NCBI GenBank assembly: GCA_003213015.1
Contig: QCOG01000003.1
Span: forward strand, 1-64,000
Direction: 5' to 3'
DNA from: Pelagibacteraceae bacterium AG-430-F16
Lineage (GTDB): Bacteria; Pseudomonadota; Alphaproteobacteria; Pelagibacterales; Pelagibacteraceae
Length of the DNA stretch: 64,000 nt
The notes beneath the pieces are model-generated. The model did not search any database. It worked only from the letters and a program-made list of their open reading frames with translations, and was not told the origin of the DNA. Positions 45,086 to 59,562 of this stretch are shown one piece after another; the first letter of the stretch is position 1; every line of letters starts with the position of its first letter. Position numbers and translations under genes: made by a program.

Positions 45086-46006
45086 ATGTCAATTTTAAAG
45101 CAAAAAACACTAAAAAAAGAAATTAATTTGTCTGGTGTTGGTCTTCATTCTGGAAAAAGTGTTAATATTAAGTTAGTTCCCCAGAAGCCAAATATTGGAA
45201 TATATTTTAAAAGAACTGATTTAACTTCAAACAATATAATTTACCCAAGTGTTTTTAATGTTTCAAATGCTTCATATTGCACAAAGATTTCAAATGAGTA
45301 TGGAGTATCTGTTTCAACTATTGAACATTTAATGGCTGCGTTATATGGGAAAGGTGTAGATAATTTATTAGTAGAAATAGATGCTGAAGAAGTACCAATA
45401 TTTGATGGATCTTCTAAAAATTTTATAGAAGCAATTGATTCAGCTGATTTTGAAATTAGCGACCAACCAATTAAAATTATTACTATAAATAAAGAAATAG
45501 TTTTTAAAGAGGGTGAAAAATCTATCTCCTTTAAGCCAAGTAAAATAAGTTTAGAAATTGATTTTGAGATAAATTTTAAAAATGAACTAATCAACACTCA
45601 AAAAAATAAAATAAACATTTACATGGATGATTTATCTGAAATGTATAATTCAAGAACGTTTTGTTTATATGAGGATATAGAAAAACTCAAAAATTTAAAT
45701 TTAGCTAAAGGCGGTTCTTTGGATAATGCGATTGTTGTTAAACAAAACAAAATATTAAATAAAGAAAAACTTAGAAACGAAAAAGAATTTGTGAATCACA
45801 AGATATTAGATTGTCTCGGGGATCTATATTTGTCGGGTTTCAAAATGGTTGGTAAAATTACTTCTTGTCAAGGTGGTCACCACATCACTAATCAAGGCTT
45901 AAGAAAATTACTTGGTAAAAATGAAAATTTCTCTATAATTGAGCTAAAAGAGAAAAATATTCCGCATTCCTTTTTGAACAAGAATATTCTAAAATCTATC
46001 GCTTAA
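45086..46006 (+). CDS. lpxC: LpxC, UDP-3-O-acyl-GlcNAc deacetylase
   Basis: 306 residues. GVGLHSGKSVNIKLVP, VSTIEHLMAALYGKGVDN (zinc His in EHLMAAL) near 76, EVPIFDGSSKNF near 108, and HKILDCLGDLYLSG near 239 (HKxxDxxGD zinc ligands) are diagnostic. SCQGGHHITNQ carries the catalytic His. It performs the committed step of lipid A synthesis, so this cell makes lipid A. It follows the ftsA-like gene by a 67-bp spacer. Confidence 0.97.
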   Translation: MSILKQKTLKKEINLSGVGLHSGKSVNIKLVPQKPNIGIYFKRTDLTSNNIIYPSVFNVSNASYCTKISNEYGVSVSTIEHLMAALYGKGVDNLLVEIDAEEVPIFDGSSKNFIEAIDSADFEISDQPIKIITINKEIVFKEGEKSISFKPSKISLEIDFEINFKNELINTQKNKINIYMDDLSEMYNSRTFCLYEDIEKLKNLNLAKGGSLDNAIVVKQNKILNKEKLRNEKEFVNHKILDCLGDLYLSGFKMVGKITSCQGGHHITNQGLRKLLGKNENFSIIELKEKNIPHSFLNKNILKSIA

Positions 46007-46044
46007 GATTTATTTTATTAATAATCTTAAAAGTTTAATTACTT

Positions 46045-50583
<4,539 letters not shown>

Positions 50584-50587
<4 letters not shown>

Positions 50588-52638
50588 TTTAATCTTTTTT
50601 GATATCTGATCCATCCTGGACTTCTGAAATTATCATTATCACCATCTATATCTTGATTGAATTCGAAATCCTGATCATCTTTGTCAAGATTGTTATTTTT
50701 CTCAATAAATTTTTCTGGAAGCTCATCTACGAATCTTGATGACAAACTATCGATCCAATCACCTTGGTAAAATCTATTTAATGAAAAAGATATAAAGCTT
50801 AAATCTTTTGCTCTTGTTATACCAACATAAGCAAGACGTCTTTCCTCTTCTAGGCCACTTTGACCTTTTTCATCTATAGATTTCTGATGAGGAAACATAC
50901 CCTCTTCCCAACAAGGAAGAAACACGGCATCAAATTCCAAACCCTTTGATGCATGCATTGTCATTAAATTTATTTTTTCACCTTCCCACTGTTGGTCAAT
51001 AGAGGTAGCTAAAGAAACGTGCTCAAGAAAACTTTCTAAGTTATCAAATTCTTTCATTGCACTTAAAAGTTCCTTAATATTTTCAAGTCTATTTTCATTT
51101 TCTAAATCTTTTTTATCTTTTAAGGACGCAGAATACCCAGACTCATCTAGTATAATTTGCAAGAGTTTGACATGATTTATTTTCTTTATTAAGTGATCAT
51201 TTCTCCATTTCTTAATCATATTTAAAAATGATAAAAGACCTAATTTAGTCTTAGGCTTAATCAAATTTTGAGTGATTAAATTTTGTGAAGCATTCTCTAG
51301 TGATAAATTATTTTTTCTCGCATATTCATTTATTTGCTTGAACGAGCTTTCACCTATAGATCTTTTAGGAACATTTGCAATTCTTTCAAAAGCAAGATCA
51401 TCTTTCTCTTGTTGTATGATGCGTAAATAAGCGATACAATTTTTAATCTCTGCCCTTTCATAAAACTTAGTTCCACCTAGTATTCTATATGGTAGGCCTA
51501 TCTTCAAAAATCTCTCTTCAAATTCCCTTGTTTGAAATATTGCTCTAACAAGAATGGCAATGTTATTGTATGAATATTTTTTTTTTAGTTCGTTTTCAAT
51601 AATATCAGACACACCTATGGCTTCATCTTTACCATTTCTAAAACAATTCAATCTAATTTTCTCACCTTCAGTTTTATTTGAATTCAATTTTTTTCCAAGC
51701 CTATTTTCATTATTAGCGATCAAATGTGATGCAACATTTAAAATGTTTTGAGTTGATCTATAATTATCCTCTAATTTTATGATTTTTGTATCTTCATAAA
51801 CCTTATCAAACTCTAAAAAATTTTTGATCTCTGCACCCCTCCAGCTATAAATTGACTGATCATCATCGCCAACGCAGCAAATGTTATTATGTAATAATGT
51901 TAAATGTTTTAGCCATTTACTTTGAATATAATTTGTGTCTTGATATTCATCTACCAGAATATATTTAAACTTTTTTGCATAAACTTTATTAATGTCCAAA
52001 TTTTCCTCAAAAATTTTAACACAATGGAGAATTAGGTCTCCAAAATCACATGCATTTAAATCAATAAGTTTTTCTTGATATACTTTATAAACTTCTAACA
52101 TATTCTTCTCTAAAATCTGACTTCTTGAAATCTTAACATTTTTTGGATACCAACCAGAATTTTTCCACTTATTAATTAAGGCTAGTATGAAATTTGGAGA
52201 AATTTTTTTGACATCAATATTTTTACTTTTACAAATATTTTTAATTAATCCTTGCTGATCATCTTGATCTATTATAGTAAAATTTTGTGTTAAATTGACA
52301 GCTTTGGCATGTTTTCTTAATATCTTTGCACATATAGAGTGGAATGTTCCAAGCCATGGTAGGCCCACCGCTCTCTTTTTGAGTATTAGACTAATCCTAT
52401 TTTGCATTTCCCTCGCCGCTTTATTAGTAAAAGTTACAGCCAGTATTTCATTTGGAAATGCTAAATTTTTTTCAACAATATTTGCAACTCTTGTTGTAAG
52501 AACCTTTGTTTTACCTGAACCAGCCCCAGCAACAATTAATAGTGGCCCCGATGTATGCAAAACAGCCTCTTTTTGAAATTTATTTAATTTTTTTAGATAT
52601 TCAGAGTTTATCATTTGTTTTAAATCACTATAAGTCAT
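50584..52638 (-). CDS. uvrD: UvrD/PcrA-type superfamily 1 DNA helicase
   Basis: 684 residues. The Q-motif LNKFQKEAVLH is at about 18, motif I VAGAGSGKT near 36, Ia VTFTNKAAREMQNRI, II YILVDEYQDTNYIQ near 217, III GDDDQSIYSWRGA near 245, IV LEDNYRSTQNIL, V LMTMHASKGLEFDAVFLP near 560, and VI EEERRLAYVGITRAKDLSF near 600. It unwinds DNA in nucleotide excision and mismatch repair. The C-terminal Tudor-like region is short. It is divergent from the AsmA-like gene, only 11 bp between starts. Confidence 0.95.
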
Positions 52639-52649
52639 TTTATAGAATA

Positions 52650-54215
52650 ATGAAAAAATTTAAAATTCAATCATTCATACAAAAAAACTTTTTTAAGAAA
52701 AATATACTAAATAAATTGTTTAGTAAATTTTTCGCTTTTTTCAATATGTCTAAAGGCACATGGAACATAAGCTTTAATCAGTTAAAGAAAAAAAACATAG
52801 AAAATTATATACCTGAAAAATTTCAGCTTAATTATGCCCTATTTGTGCTTAGTATTGTATTTTTTTTTTATCTTCTTTACCTATCAATACCAGGGATAGT
52901 CATCAGTGAGAATATCCAAAAAGAATTAGAGGAAAAACTAAAAAAAGAATACAACTTAGACTTTGCACTTACCCCTGATATAAATTATTCGATTCTTCCT
53001 AAGCCACATTACATTATCAATGATGTAGTAATATTCACCCAAAAAATGGGTTATCAAAAAGAGTTTAGTCAAATTAAAAAATTAAAAATTTTTATTAATC
53101 AAAACAATTTTTTTAAGATGAATAATGTGATAAAAAAAATTGAAATCAAAAATGCTAATTTTTTTATCGAAAACTCTGATTTCAAGTTTATCAACAATTT
53201 TTTAGATAAAGGTTTTTCAAAAAGTTCTATAAAAATTTTAAAAAGTAAAATTTTTTATAAAGGTAATGAGGGTCAAATTGTTTCATTTTTCACTCTTGAA
53301 AACATTTTAATTTCTCACGATGAACTAAACAAAGAAAATTCTCTAATTTCTAAAGGTAAAATTTTTAATATACCTTTCACTTTTGACTGGAAATATGACG
53401 AAAGTTTAAATGAAAAAATCACAAAAGTTAGATTTAACCCATTAAAGTTAAGTCTTTTAAACAAATCCAAAAAAGGCGATAAAGTCAAAAATCTGAAAAT
53501 AAATTTTAAAAGATCTAAACTTAATACTGATTATTTTCTTGAGAACGACTCAGTAATTATTAAATCTAAAAGTTCATTTCTCGGCACGAATAAATTTGAT
53601 TATAGCGGAAAAATAAATCTAGATCCTTTCGATTTTCAAATTGAGTCTGAACTTCAAAAATTTGATTTAAACAAAATTATAATAAATAAAAATATACTTA
53701 ACGAAATTTTTTCTCAGGAATTCCTACTTAATGAAAAATTTAACGGTAAGTTAGCAATCAAAAGTAAAAGTTTAAATAATGGAATTTTCTTTAATGAAAT
53801 TTTAATAAATTTAAATTATGTCGGCGAAAAAATTGAATTAAGTAATTCCAAATTACTTAACGAAAAAGTTGGAAGTTTGAAATTAGATTATGGAAATATT
53901 TATTTAGAGGATAATGATATTCTTTTTAAAGGAAAATTCAGTTTTGAAATTTTTAACAAAAAAAGATTTTATAGAAAATTTTTAGTTCCAAAAAAAAATC
54001 AAAAAGATTTAGAAAAAGTTTATTTTGGATTTATTTACAATCTATCAAAGTCCGATGCAAAGATATTTTTTATATCATTAAACGACGACAAACCTGAAAT
54101 GAGTGATAATCTTGATAATCTAATTTATGGTTTTAATAACAATTCTATAACAGTGAATAATTGGATTAGTTTAAAAAGTTTTATCAATAAGATTTTATCA
54201 AACTATCCCGGATAA
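52650..54215 (+). CDS. AsmA-like envelope protein
   Basis: About 521 residues from ATG 52650; the frame stays open back to 52506 inside uvrD, but that stretch is antisense. One membrane helix near residues 60-80 (LNYALFVLSIVFFFYLLYLSIP) is followed by a beta-rich periplasmic body. ALTPDINYSILPKPHYIINDVVIFT matches the AsmA N-terminal pattern in which a LxxLPxPxLxLxxV strand follows the anchor. AsmA-type proteins are proposed bridges moving phospholipid to the outer membrane. No catalytic motif is expected. It is convergent with fumC, overlapping by 13 bp. Confidence 0.6.
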   Translation: MKKFKIQSFIQKNFFKKNILNKLFSKFFAFFNMSKGTWNISFNQLKKKNIENYIPEKFQLNYALFVLSIVFFFYLLYLSIPGIVISENIQKELEEKLKKEYNLDFALTPDINYSILPKPHYIINDVVIFTQKMGYQKEFSQIKKLKIFINQNNFFKMNNVIKKIEIKNANFFIENSDFKFINNFLDKGFSKSSIKILKSKIFYKGNEGQIVSFFTLENILISHDELNKENSLISKGKIFNIPFTFDWKYDESLNEKITKVRFNPLKLSLLNKSKKGDKVKNLKINFKRSKLNTDYFLENDSVIIKSKSSFLGTNKFDYSGKINLDPFDFQIESELQKFDLNKIIINKNILNEIFSQEFLLNEKFNGKLAIKSKSLNNGIFFNEILINLNYVGEKIELSNSKLLNEKVGSLKLDYGNIYLEDNDILFKGKFSFEIFNKKRFYRKFLVPKKNQKDLEKVYFGFIYNLSKSDAKIFFISLNDDKPEMSDNLDNLIYGFNNNSITVNNWISLKSFINKILSNYPG

Positions 54216-55591
54216 GTCATCTTTTTAGGATCAACAATTTTATTAAAATCTTTTTCTGAGATAAGACCAGTCTTCACAGCTTCAACTCTTAATGTTGTTT
54301 TATTTTTAAGTGCAGACTTTGCAATTTTGGCAGCATTATCGTAACCTATTTTGGGCGCTAAAGCTGTGACTAACATTAGTGAATTATTTAAATCCTCACC
54401 AATTTTATTTACATCTGCCTTAATACCTTTAATACAAAATTGTGAAAAATTATTAGAACTGTCTGACAAAAGATCTATAGACTGAAGAATATTGTGAGCG
54501 ATAAGAGGTTTAAAAACATTTAATTCGAACTGTCCTTGAGAACCTGCTAAAGTGATACCTGTATGATTACCAATTACTTTTACGCAAACCATTGTGACAG
54601 CCTCACACTGTGTTGGATTAACTTTCCCTGGCATTATCGATGAACCTGGTTCATTTGCAGGTAATATTAATTCCCCGTAACCAGCTCTAGGACCTGAACC
54701 TAAAAAACGAATATCATTTGCAATTTTCATTAAGCAAACTGCAGTTGTATTTAAAGTACCTGAGAAATTTACAATTGCATCGTGTGCGGCGAGAGCTGCA
54801 AATTTATTTTTTGCAGGATAGAATTTTATTTTTGTTAATTTGCTAATTTCTTTACAAATTTTTACATCAAAATTTTTTTTTGAATTAATTCCCGTTCCAA
54901 CCGCTGTTCCACCTTGAGCAAGATAGAAAATTTCCTTCAATGATGTTTCAATCCTTAAAATACAATCACTTAATTGAGAATAATATCCTGAAAATTCTTG
55001 ACCTAAAGTAAGTGGTGTTGCGTCTTGAAGATGTGTCCTACCAACTTTGACAATATTCTTAAATTGGCTTATCTTTTTTTTTAATTCTTTATTAAGATTT
55101 TTTAAAGATGGAAGTAAATTTTTTTTAGTTTCCATAGCAACAGCAATATGCATTGCTGTAGGAAAAACATCATTTGTTGATTGAGACTTGTTTACATGAT
55201 CATTTGGATGAACTGGTTTTTTTGAACCCTTTTTTCCACCTAAGATTTGAATTGCTCTATTAGCAATTACTTCATTAACATTCATATTAGTTTGCGTTCC
55301 AGATCCAGTTTGCCATACTTTTAATGGAAAATTCCCATTAAGCTTACCTGAAATTATTTCTTTAGATGCAGTTATAATTGCATTACAAATTTTAGTATCA
55401 ATTTGTTTGTCATTTTTGTGAACTTTTGCAGCAGCAAGCTTTACAATAGCAATTGCATTTATTAAAGTTTTGCTTACTAATATTTTTCCTATATCAAAAT
55501 ACTTTTTAGATCTTTCAGTTGAAGCTCCCCAATATTTATCATCATCAACATTGATGGTGCCCATGCTATCTGTCTCTTTTCTAAATTTCAT
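54203..55591 (-). CDS. fumC: Class II fumarase
   Basis: 462 residues, normal length. GSGTQTNMNVNEVIANRA near 103, HPNDHVNKSQSTNDVFPTAMHIA near 132, GRTHLQDATPLTLGQEFSGY near 187, and the catalytic lid GSSIMPGKVNPTQCEA near 316 are all intact. It hydrates fumarate to malate in the citric acid cycle without an iron-sulfur cluster. It lies alone, divergent from the MazG-like gene. Confidence 0.97.
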   Translation of the reverse strand: MKFRKETDSMGTINVDDDKYWGASTERSKKYFDIGKILVSKTLINAIAIVKLAAAKVHKNDKQIDTKICNAIITASKEIISGKLNGNFPLKVWQTGSGTQTNMNVNEVIANRAIQILGGKKGSKKPVHPNDHVNKSQSTNDVFPTAMHIAVAMETKKNLLPSLKNLNKELKKKISQFKNIVKVGRTHLQDATPLTLGQEFSGYYSQLSDCILRIETSLKEIFYLAQGGTAVGTGINSKKNFDVKICKEISKLTKIKFYPAKNKFAALAAHDAIVNFSGTLNTTAVCLMKIANDIRFLGSGPRAGYGELILPANEPGSSIMPGKVNPTQCEAVTMVCVKVIGNHTGITLAGSQGQFELNVFKPLIAHNILQSIDLLSDSSNNFSQFCIKGIKADVNKIGEDLNNSLMLVTALAPKIGYDNAAKIAKSALKNKTTLRVEAVKTGLISEKDFNKIVDPKKMTYPG

Positions 55592-55648
55592 TTGGATAAT
55601 ATATTAAATATTATACATTAAAAGCTATTAGAATCATATAGGAGCATT

Positions 55649-56020
55649 ATGACAAATTTTGAAAAAGTAGGTTTATTTATGAAAACATTTGGCCAAGAGG
55701 TAAAATCTAATGCTAGTTTTTCATCTGACAAAATTAACAAATTAAGAATTGATCTTATCGAAGAAGAACTTGAAGAACTTAAGGATGCAATTAGCAAGAG
55801 AGACCTGAAAGAAACAATAGATGCTCTAACTGACATTCTTTACGTTACGTATGGCGCAGGACATGCATTTGGAGTTAATTTAGATAAATGTTTTGATGAA
55901 GTTCAAAATTCAAACATGAGTAAATTAGGTAAGGATGGCAAACCTATATATAATGAGAATGGTAAAGTGATGAAAGGACCTAATTATTTCAAACCAAATT
56001 TGAATCGATTTCTGAAATAA
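55649..56020 (+). CDS. MazG-like nucleotide pyrophosphohydrolase
   Basis: 123 residues, all-alpha NTP pyrophosphohydrolase type. LIEEELEELKDAI (EExxE) near 34-46 and ETIDALTDILYVTYGAGHAFG (ExxD) near 55 give the four acidic magnesium ligands. The C-terminal SKLGKDGKPIYNENGKVMKGPNYFKP is the extension seen in a stand-alone subfamily that often covers phage and bacterial house-cleaning enzymes. It would hydrolyse a (d)NTP or phosphoribosyl-ATP-like nucleotide; the substrate is unknown. Confidence 0.8.
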   Translation: MTNFEKVGLFMKTFGQEVKSNASFSSDKINKLRIDLIEEELEELKDAISKRDLKETIDALTDILYVTYGAGHAFGVNLDKCFDEVQNSNMSKLGKDGKPIYNENGKVMKGPNYFKPNLNRFLK

Positions 56021-56021
56021 G

Positions 56022-56699
56022 TTAAAACTTTTTAAACAATACGTCTTGATAATGCAATGTTGGAAAAACAAATTTTTTACAAATTTTGAAATTTTGTTTT
56101 AAAAGTAATTTAATTATATCATCAAAATTATTATTTTTATAGTGGTTTCCAAATTGATTTTCGAGTAAGACAAATGGAATCTCTTTCAGTTTCATCTTTG
56201 ATCCCTCAATAACATTTATTTCAAAACCTTCTACATCAATCTTTAAAAGTGCTTTTTTTAAACTTATATTCTCAAAAGTTTTATCTACAGTAATTGTTTG
56301 AATATCGTATTCATCTTCAAAATTTGATTTTGAAAATGTTAAAAAATTTTTAACTTTGAGATATAATGATTTTTCGTTAATTTCAGCTAAAGATGATGCC
56401 ATACTGAGCTTGTTTATCTTTAATTTTTTATATGAAATCTCTTTATCCATTGCATAATTAAACAAATTCACTTTTTGATTATCAGAGAATTTTTCATTTA
56501 ATTTATTAAAGATATTTTTTTGAGGCTCGAACGCATAAAAAGAATTTATCTTTTCTATTTTGAGCATGATTTCAAGAAATTCACCTTTATGAGCACCTAT
56601 ATCTACAATCTTTTCAATATCTAGCTTACTTAAATATCTAGAAATTCTTTTATGATGGAAAGAGTTAAGGGGATTAAATATTTTTTCGATTAAAATCAT
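56022..56699 (-). CDS. FkbM-family methyltransferase
   Basis: 225 residues. IEKIVDIGAHKGEFLEIML near 30 is SAM motif I, INSFYAFEPQKNIF near 53 has the acidic motif II, and KKALLKIDVEGFEINVIEGS near 165 is the FkbM block, with intact motifs unlike the protein at 13466. It probably O-methylates a sugar. Its start is right next to the 3' end of the tmRNA gene on the same strand, so it may be transcribed through from that promoter unless the tmRNA hairpin terminates. Confidence 0.85.
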   Translation of the reverse strand: MILIEKIFNPLNSFHHKRISRYLSKLDIEKIVDIGAHKGEFLEIMLKIEKINSFYAFEPQKNIFNKLNEKFSDNQKVNLFNYAMDKEISYKKLKINKLSMASSLAEINEKSLYLKVKNFLTFSKSNFEDEYDIQTITVDKTFENISLKKALLKIDVEGFEINVIEGSKMKLKEIPFVLLENQFGNHYKNNNFDDIIKLLLKQNFKICKKFVFPTLHYQDVLFKKF

Positions 56700-56701
56700 A
56701 T

Positions 56702-56966
56702 TAAAAGGGGCGTTCTGTTGCCAGGTGCCCCAAAACCCCGTTACTTAATTAATAAATTAATTAAGCAGCAAGAGCAAATTTATCATTTGCAATTATAAAC
56801 AGCCCGTTTCGGTGGAACAATTCCGAACGAAAAAATAGCCTTTAGACATCCGTCGATCCTAGTTCACCCCCGTAAGTTGTAAATGGTGGAGGTGGTGGGT
56901 ACTGCCCCCACGTCCGTAATGTTTATTACGAAATTCGTTTATCGTCATAGTTGGAAAACCAACCCT
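56702..56966 (-). ncRNA. ssrA: Circularly permuted two-piece tmRNA
   Basis: On the minus strand the acceptor piece comes first (about 56966 to 56884) and ends in encoded CCA after the T-arm GTGGG-GGCAGTA-CCCAC. A 12-nt spacer follows, then the coding piece from 56871 starting GGGGGTG, which pairs 7 bp with CACCTCC of the acceptor piece (one G-T). ACTAGGATCGACGGA is the conserved 5' region. The tag reading frame at 56790-56761 encodes ANDKFALAA and a stop. The GGCAGTA T-loop is typical of two-piece tmRNAs. It rescues stalled ribosomes with SmpB. The hairpin GGGGC...GCCCCTTTT near 56706-56731 ends the coding piece. Confidence 0.93.
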
Positions 56967-57006
56967 TTTAATATAATTAATTTATTATAAATTGCATTAT
57001 TTTTTT

Positions 57007-58842
57007 ATGTCAAAAAAGATTAGTCATACTTTTTTATTTTTTTTAGCTATCGTAACAATATTACCTAAATGGGTTATAAGCTGGATATATTTGGACAATT
57101 CAATTTTTGTCGATACGATTTTTAATGTAACAGATTTACAATATTTCCCAATTGTTAAAAGTTTCTCAGAGTTTACCTTTAACCCATCATACTTAGACCA
57201 TGTAAGAGAGAACAGTATACTATCTTTTCCTATTTATAGTATATTAATTCATTCCTTATTTTTTAAAGTAATTGATGTTTACTCGTTCATTGTACTTGAA
57301 TTCTTTTTTCAATTTATTCTTTTGCTTGTTTTTTTTAATTTTATAAAAAATATTTTTGATAATTTCAACTATGCTTTATTTTTTTGTATATTCCTTTTTT
57401 TGATTACTCCAATCTTAAAAATATTACTAATATTTGATTTTCACTTATACTTACAGTTATTATTAAATATCCTAGATGGAAATTTAGGATCTAGGTTTCC
57501 AAGACCACTTTTTACAGGAATTATTTTTTTTTATTTTTTTTATATTCTCTTTCATTTCAAAGATAATATTGAAAAATTTAATTTAAAATATTTTATATTA
57601 GTATTTTTTATTTTAAGTATTCTTTTAAATAGTTTTTTTTATTATTTTATAAACTTTTCTTTACTTTTAATTATATTGTTTTTTAAATATTCAAAAGATC
57701 CTTTTTTTGAATTTTTAAAAAAACAAAAAAAAAATATACTTATAATTTTTCTGACTTTTATTTTTTTTAGCTTTCCTTTTTTATTTCAACTTTATTTTGG
57801 TGAAGAGGACTATTCTGAGAGATTAGGAGCTTTTAACATTGATTTTAATCAAAAAATATATCTCCTTAAATACTATTTTTTAAATTTATTTAGATTTGAA
57901 TTTTTTCTATTGTTGTCATTAAGTTTTTTTACTTATTATTATATTAATAAGAAAAACCACTTTCAAAATAATCAAATTTCAAATATCAATTTATTATTCT
58001 ATTTTGTTATAGCTTCAATTTTTGGTCCACCAATCTTTTTTATATTCTCACCTAAATTAATATCAATTTATCATTTAATAGGAATTCTACTTTCATCTTT
58101 AGTTCTTTATTTAGTTATTTCTCTGACTTTAATTTTAAGTCGCAAATTTTTTTTTAAAAATTATAATATTGTTAAGATTACCTTAATTTTGTTTATTTTT
58201 ATCTTAAATACATATGTTGCAAAAGACGCATATAACAAAAATTATCTCTTGATAACTGAAACCCAAAAAATCCAAAGGTTTCTTCAAAATCAAAACCTAA
58301 TAAAAACTAAAAAAAAACTATTTACTAACGATCCTAAAATTATGAATCTTTGGTTATTTAATAAGAATAATCAATTAGTTATATCCGATGGTTTTACAAA
58401 CTCTTTGAAAAATCAGGACATTGAATTTAATTTTTTACATAGTCTTAAGTACTTTGGGATGACGGATGATGAACTAAAAAATATTTTATCATTGGGGACA
58501 AGTGAGATGAGAAGAGAGCTTCCGATGCTTTTATTTGTTTACAGATATCAAGCTAACTCTCTTTATACATTTTCTGAAATTACTAACTATTCAGGTGATT
58601 TAAAAAAAAATATTAAAAACATATCCCCATTTCAAGCGCAATCACAAATAATGCCTGAAGATGAAAAGAGGAAACTTATAAAACTATATGATAATATCAA
58701 ATTAGATGAGAAATTGATCTCAGATTTAGTAATTATTAGAAAAAATAATAAATTTGATAAATTTGAAAATTTTAAAATACATAATACAAAATATAACTTA
58801 GTTTATTCAAGTAATGTTTATGACATCTTTCAAATTAATTGA
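57007..58842 (+). CDS. Multi-pass membrane protein, possible GT-C-type transferase
   Basis: About 611 residues from ATG 57007 (a TTG at 56992 is in frame). It has some 10-12 hydrophobic helices over residues 5-420, then a soluble C-terminal part of about 190 residues. The first loop after helix 1 has DNSIFVDTIFNVTDLQYFP, acidic as in GT-C glycosyltransferases, and HYFIN-type short loops follow. No recognised motif was found, so the GT-C idea rests on topology. It is convergent with the methyltransferase at 58843. Confidence 0.45.
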   Translation: MSKKISHTFLFFLAIVTILPKWVISWIYLDNSIFVDTIFNVTDLQYFPIVKSFSEFTFNPSYLDHVRENSILSFPIYSILIHSLFFKVIDVYSFIVLEFFFQFILLLVFFNFIKNIFDNFNYALFFCIFLFLITPILKILLIFDFHLYLQLLLNILDGNLGSRFPRPLFTGIIFFYFFYILFHFKDNIEKFNLKYFILVFFILSILLNSFFYYFINFSLLLIILFFKYSKDPFFEFLKKQKKNILIIFLTFIFFSFPFLFQLYFGEEDYSERLGAFNIDFNQKIYLLKYYFLNLFRFEFFLLLSLSFFTYYYINKKNHFQNNQISNINLLFYFVIASIFGPPIFFIFSPKLISIYHLIGILLSSLVLYLVISLTLILSRKFFFKNYNIVKITLILFIFILNTYVAKDAYNKNYLLITETQKIQRFLQNQNLIKTKKKLFTNDPKIMNLWLFNKNNQLVISDGFTNSLKNQDIEFNFLHSLKYFGMTDDELKNILSLGTSEMRRELPMLLFVYRYQANSLYTFSEITNYSGDLKKNIKNISPFQAQSQIMPEDEKRKLIKLYDNIKLDEKLISDLVIIRKNNKFDKFENFKIHNTKYNLVYSSNVYDIFQIN

Positions 58843-59544
58843 TTATTTTTTAATAATAACAAGAAGTGATTTTCCAAAAAACCTGAAAGTTATCAAATCA
58901 AAAATTTTTGATATCCAGATCATTGAGTTCCAAAAGTTTATTTTTTTTTCAAAATTTTTTTTATAGTTTGAGATTAAAATTTTAGATAAAAGAGATAAAA
59001 GAAAACCAACAGTATCGTAATAAACGAAATTAACTTTTTTGAAATCTAAACCTATTAATACCTTTTTAAAATCAGATTTAGAATATCTTCTGAAATGCCC
59101 AACATCTTTATCAAATTCTGAGTAAAGAAATGAAAATGCTGGAACATTTATTATTAAATATCCATCTTTCTTTAACAACTTAATTGCCTTAATTATTTCA
59201 ATTCTATCATTTTTGATATGTTCTAATACATCCAGATATAAAATTGCATCATATTTCTTTTTAGATTTATTAAAAGTTTTATTGAAAAAATTTATTTTTT
59301 TATTTTTTTTAAAATTTTCTTTTAAATTGAAAAAAAGATTTTTTGATGGTTCATATAAATCAATTTTTTTTGGAAAATTTAAATAACCAGATAAATTTCC
59401 ACCATTTCCAGGCCCGACCTCAGCAATTTCACCTCTTAAATACTTTTTAATAAGCGAAAGTTGGTAATTTCTAAAATTTTTTGATCTATCGAAATATTTT
59501 AATTCCCAACCAGGATAGTGTATCTTTTTTTGAATTTTTTCCAT
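58843..59544 (-). CDS. Class I SAM-dependent methyltransferase
   Basis: 233 residues. GEIAEVGPGNGGNLSGYL near 34 is motif I, KIDLYEPSKNLF near 55 the acidic ribose site, YDAILYLDVLEHIKND near 93 motif II, and LLKKDGYLIINVPAFSFLYSEFD near 122 motif III. The block VGHFRRYSKSDFKK near 148 is common in methyltransferases next to GT2 genes of the DPM type. The C-terminus has a hydrophobic patch that could bind membranes. Substrate unknown. Confidence 0.8.
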   Translation of the reverse strand: MEKIQKKIHYPGWELKYFDRSKNFRNYQLSLIKKYLRGEIAEVGPGNGGNLSGYLNFPKKIDLYEPSKNLFFNLKENFKKNKKINFFNKTFNKSKKKYDAILYLDVLEHIKNDRIEIIKAIKLLKKDGYLIINVPAFSFLYSEFDKDVGHFRRYSKSDFKKVLIGLDFKKVNFVYYDTVGFLLSLLSKILISNYKKNFEKKINFWNSMIWISKIFDLITFRFFGKSLLVIIKK

Positions 59545-59562
59545 ATTTCATTAATTTAAATT

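Noticed and set aside
46000-46030. Hairpin TAAGATT...AATCTTA after lpxC as a terminator
   Set aside because: The stem is only A/T-rich 7 bp with a 12-nt loop and no T-tract; bamD follows on the same strand at once, so termination is doubtful.
52506-52649. Upstream extension of the AsmA-like frame into uvrD
   Set aside because: It is antisense to the conserved UvrD motif I region; similarity to AsmA begins well after ATG 52650.
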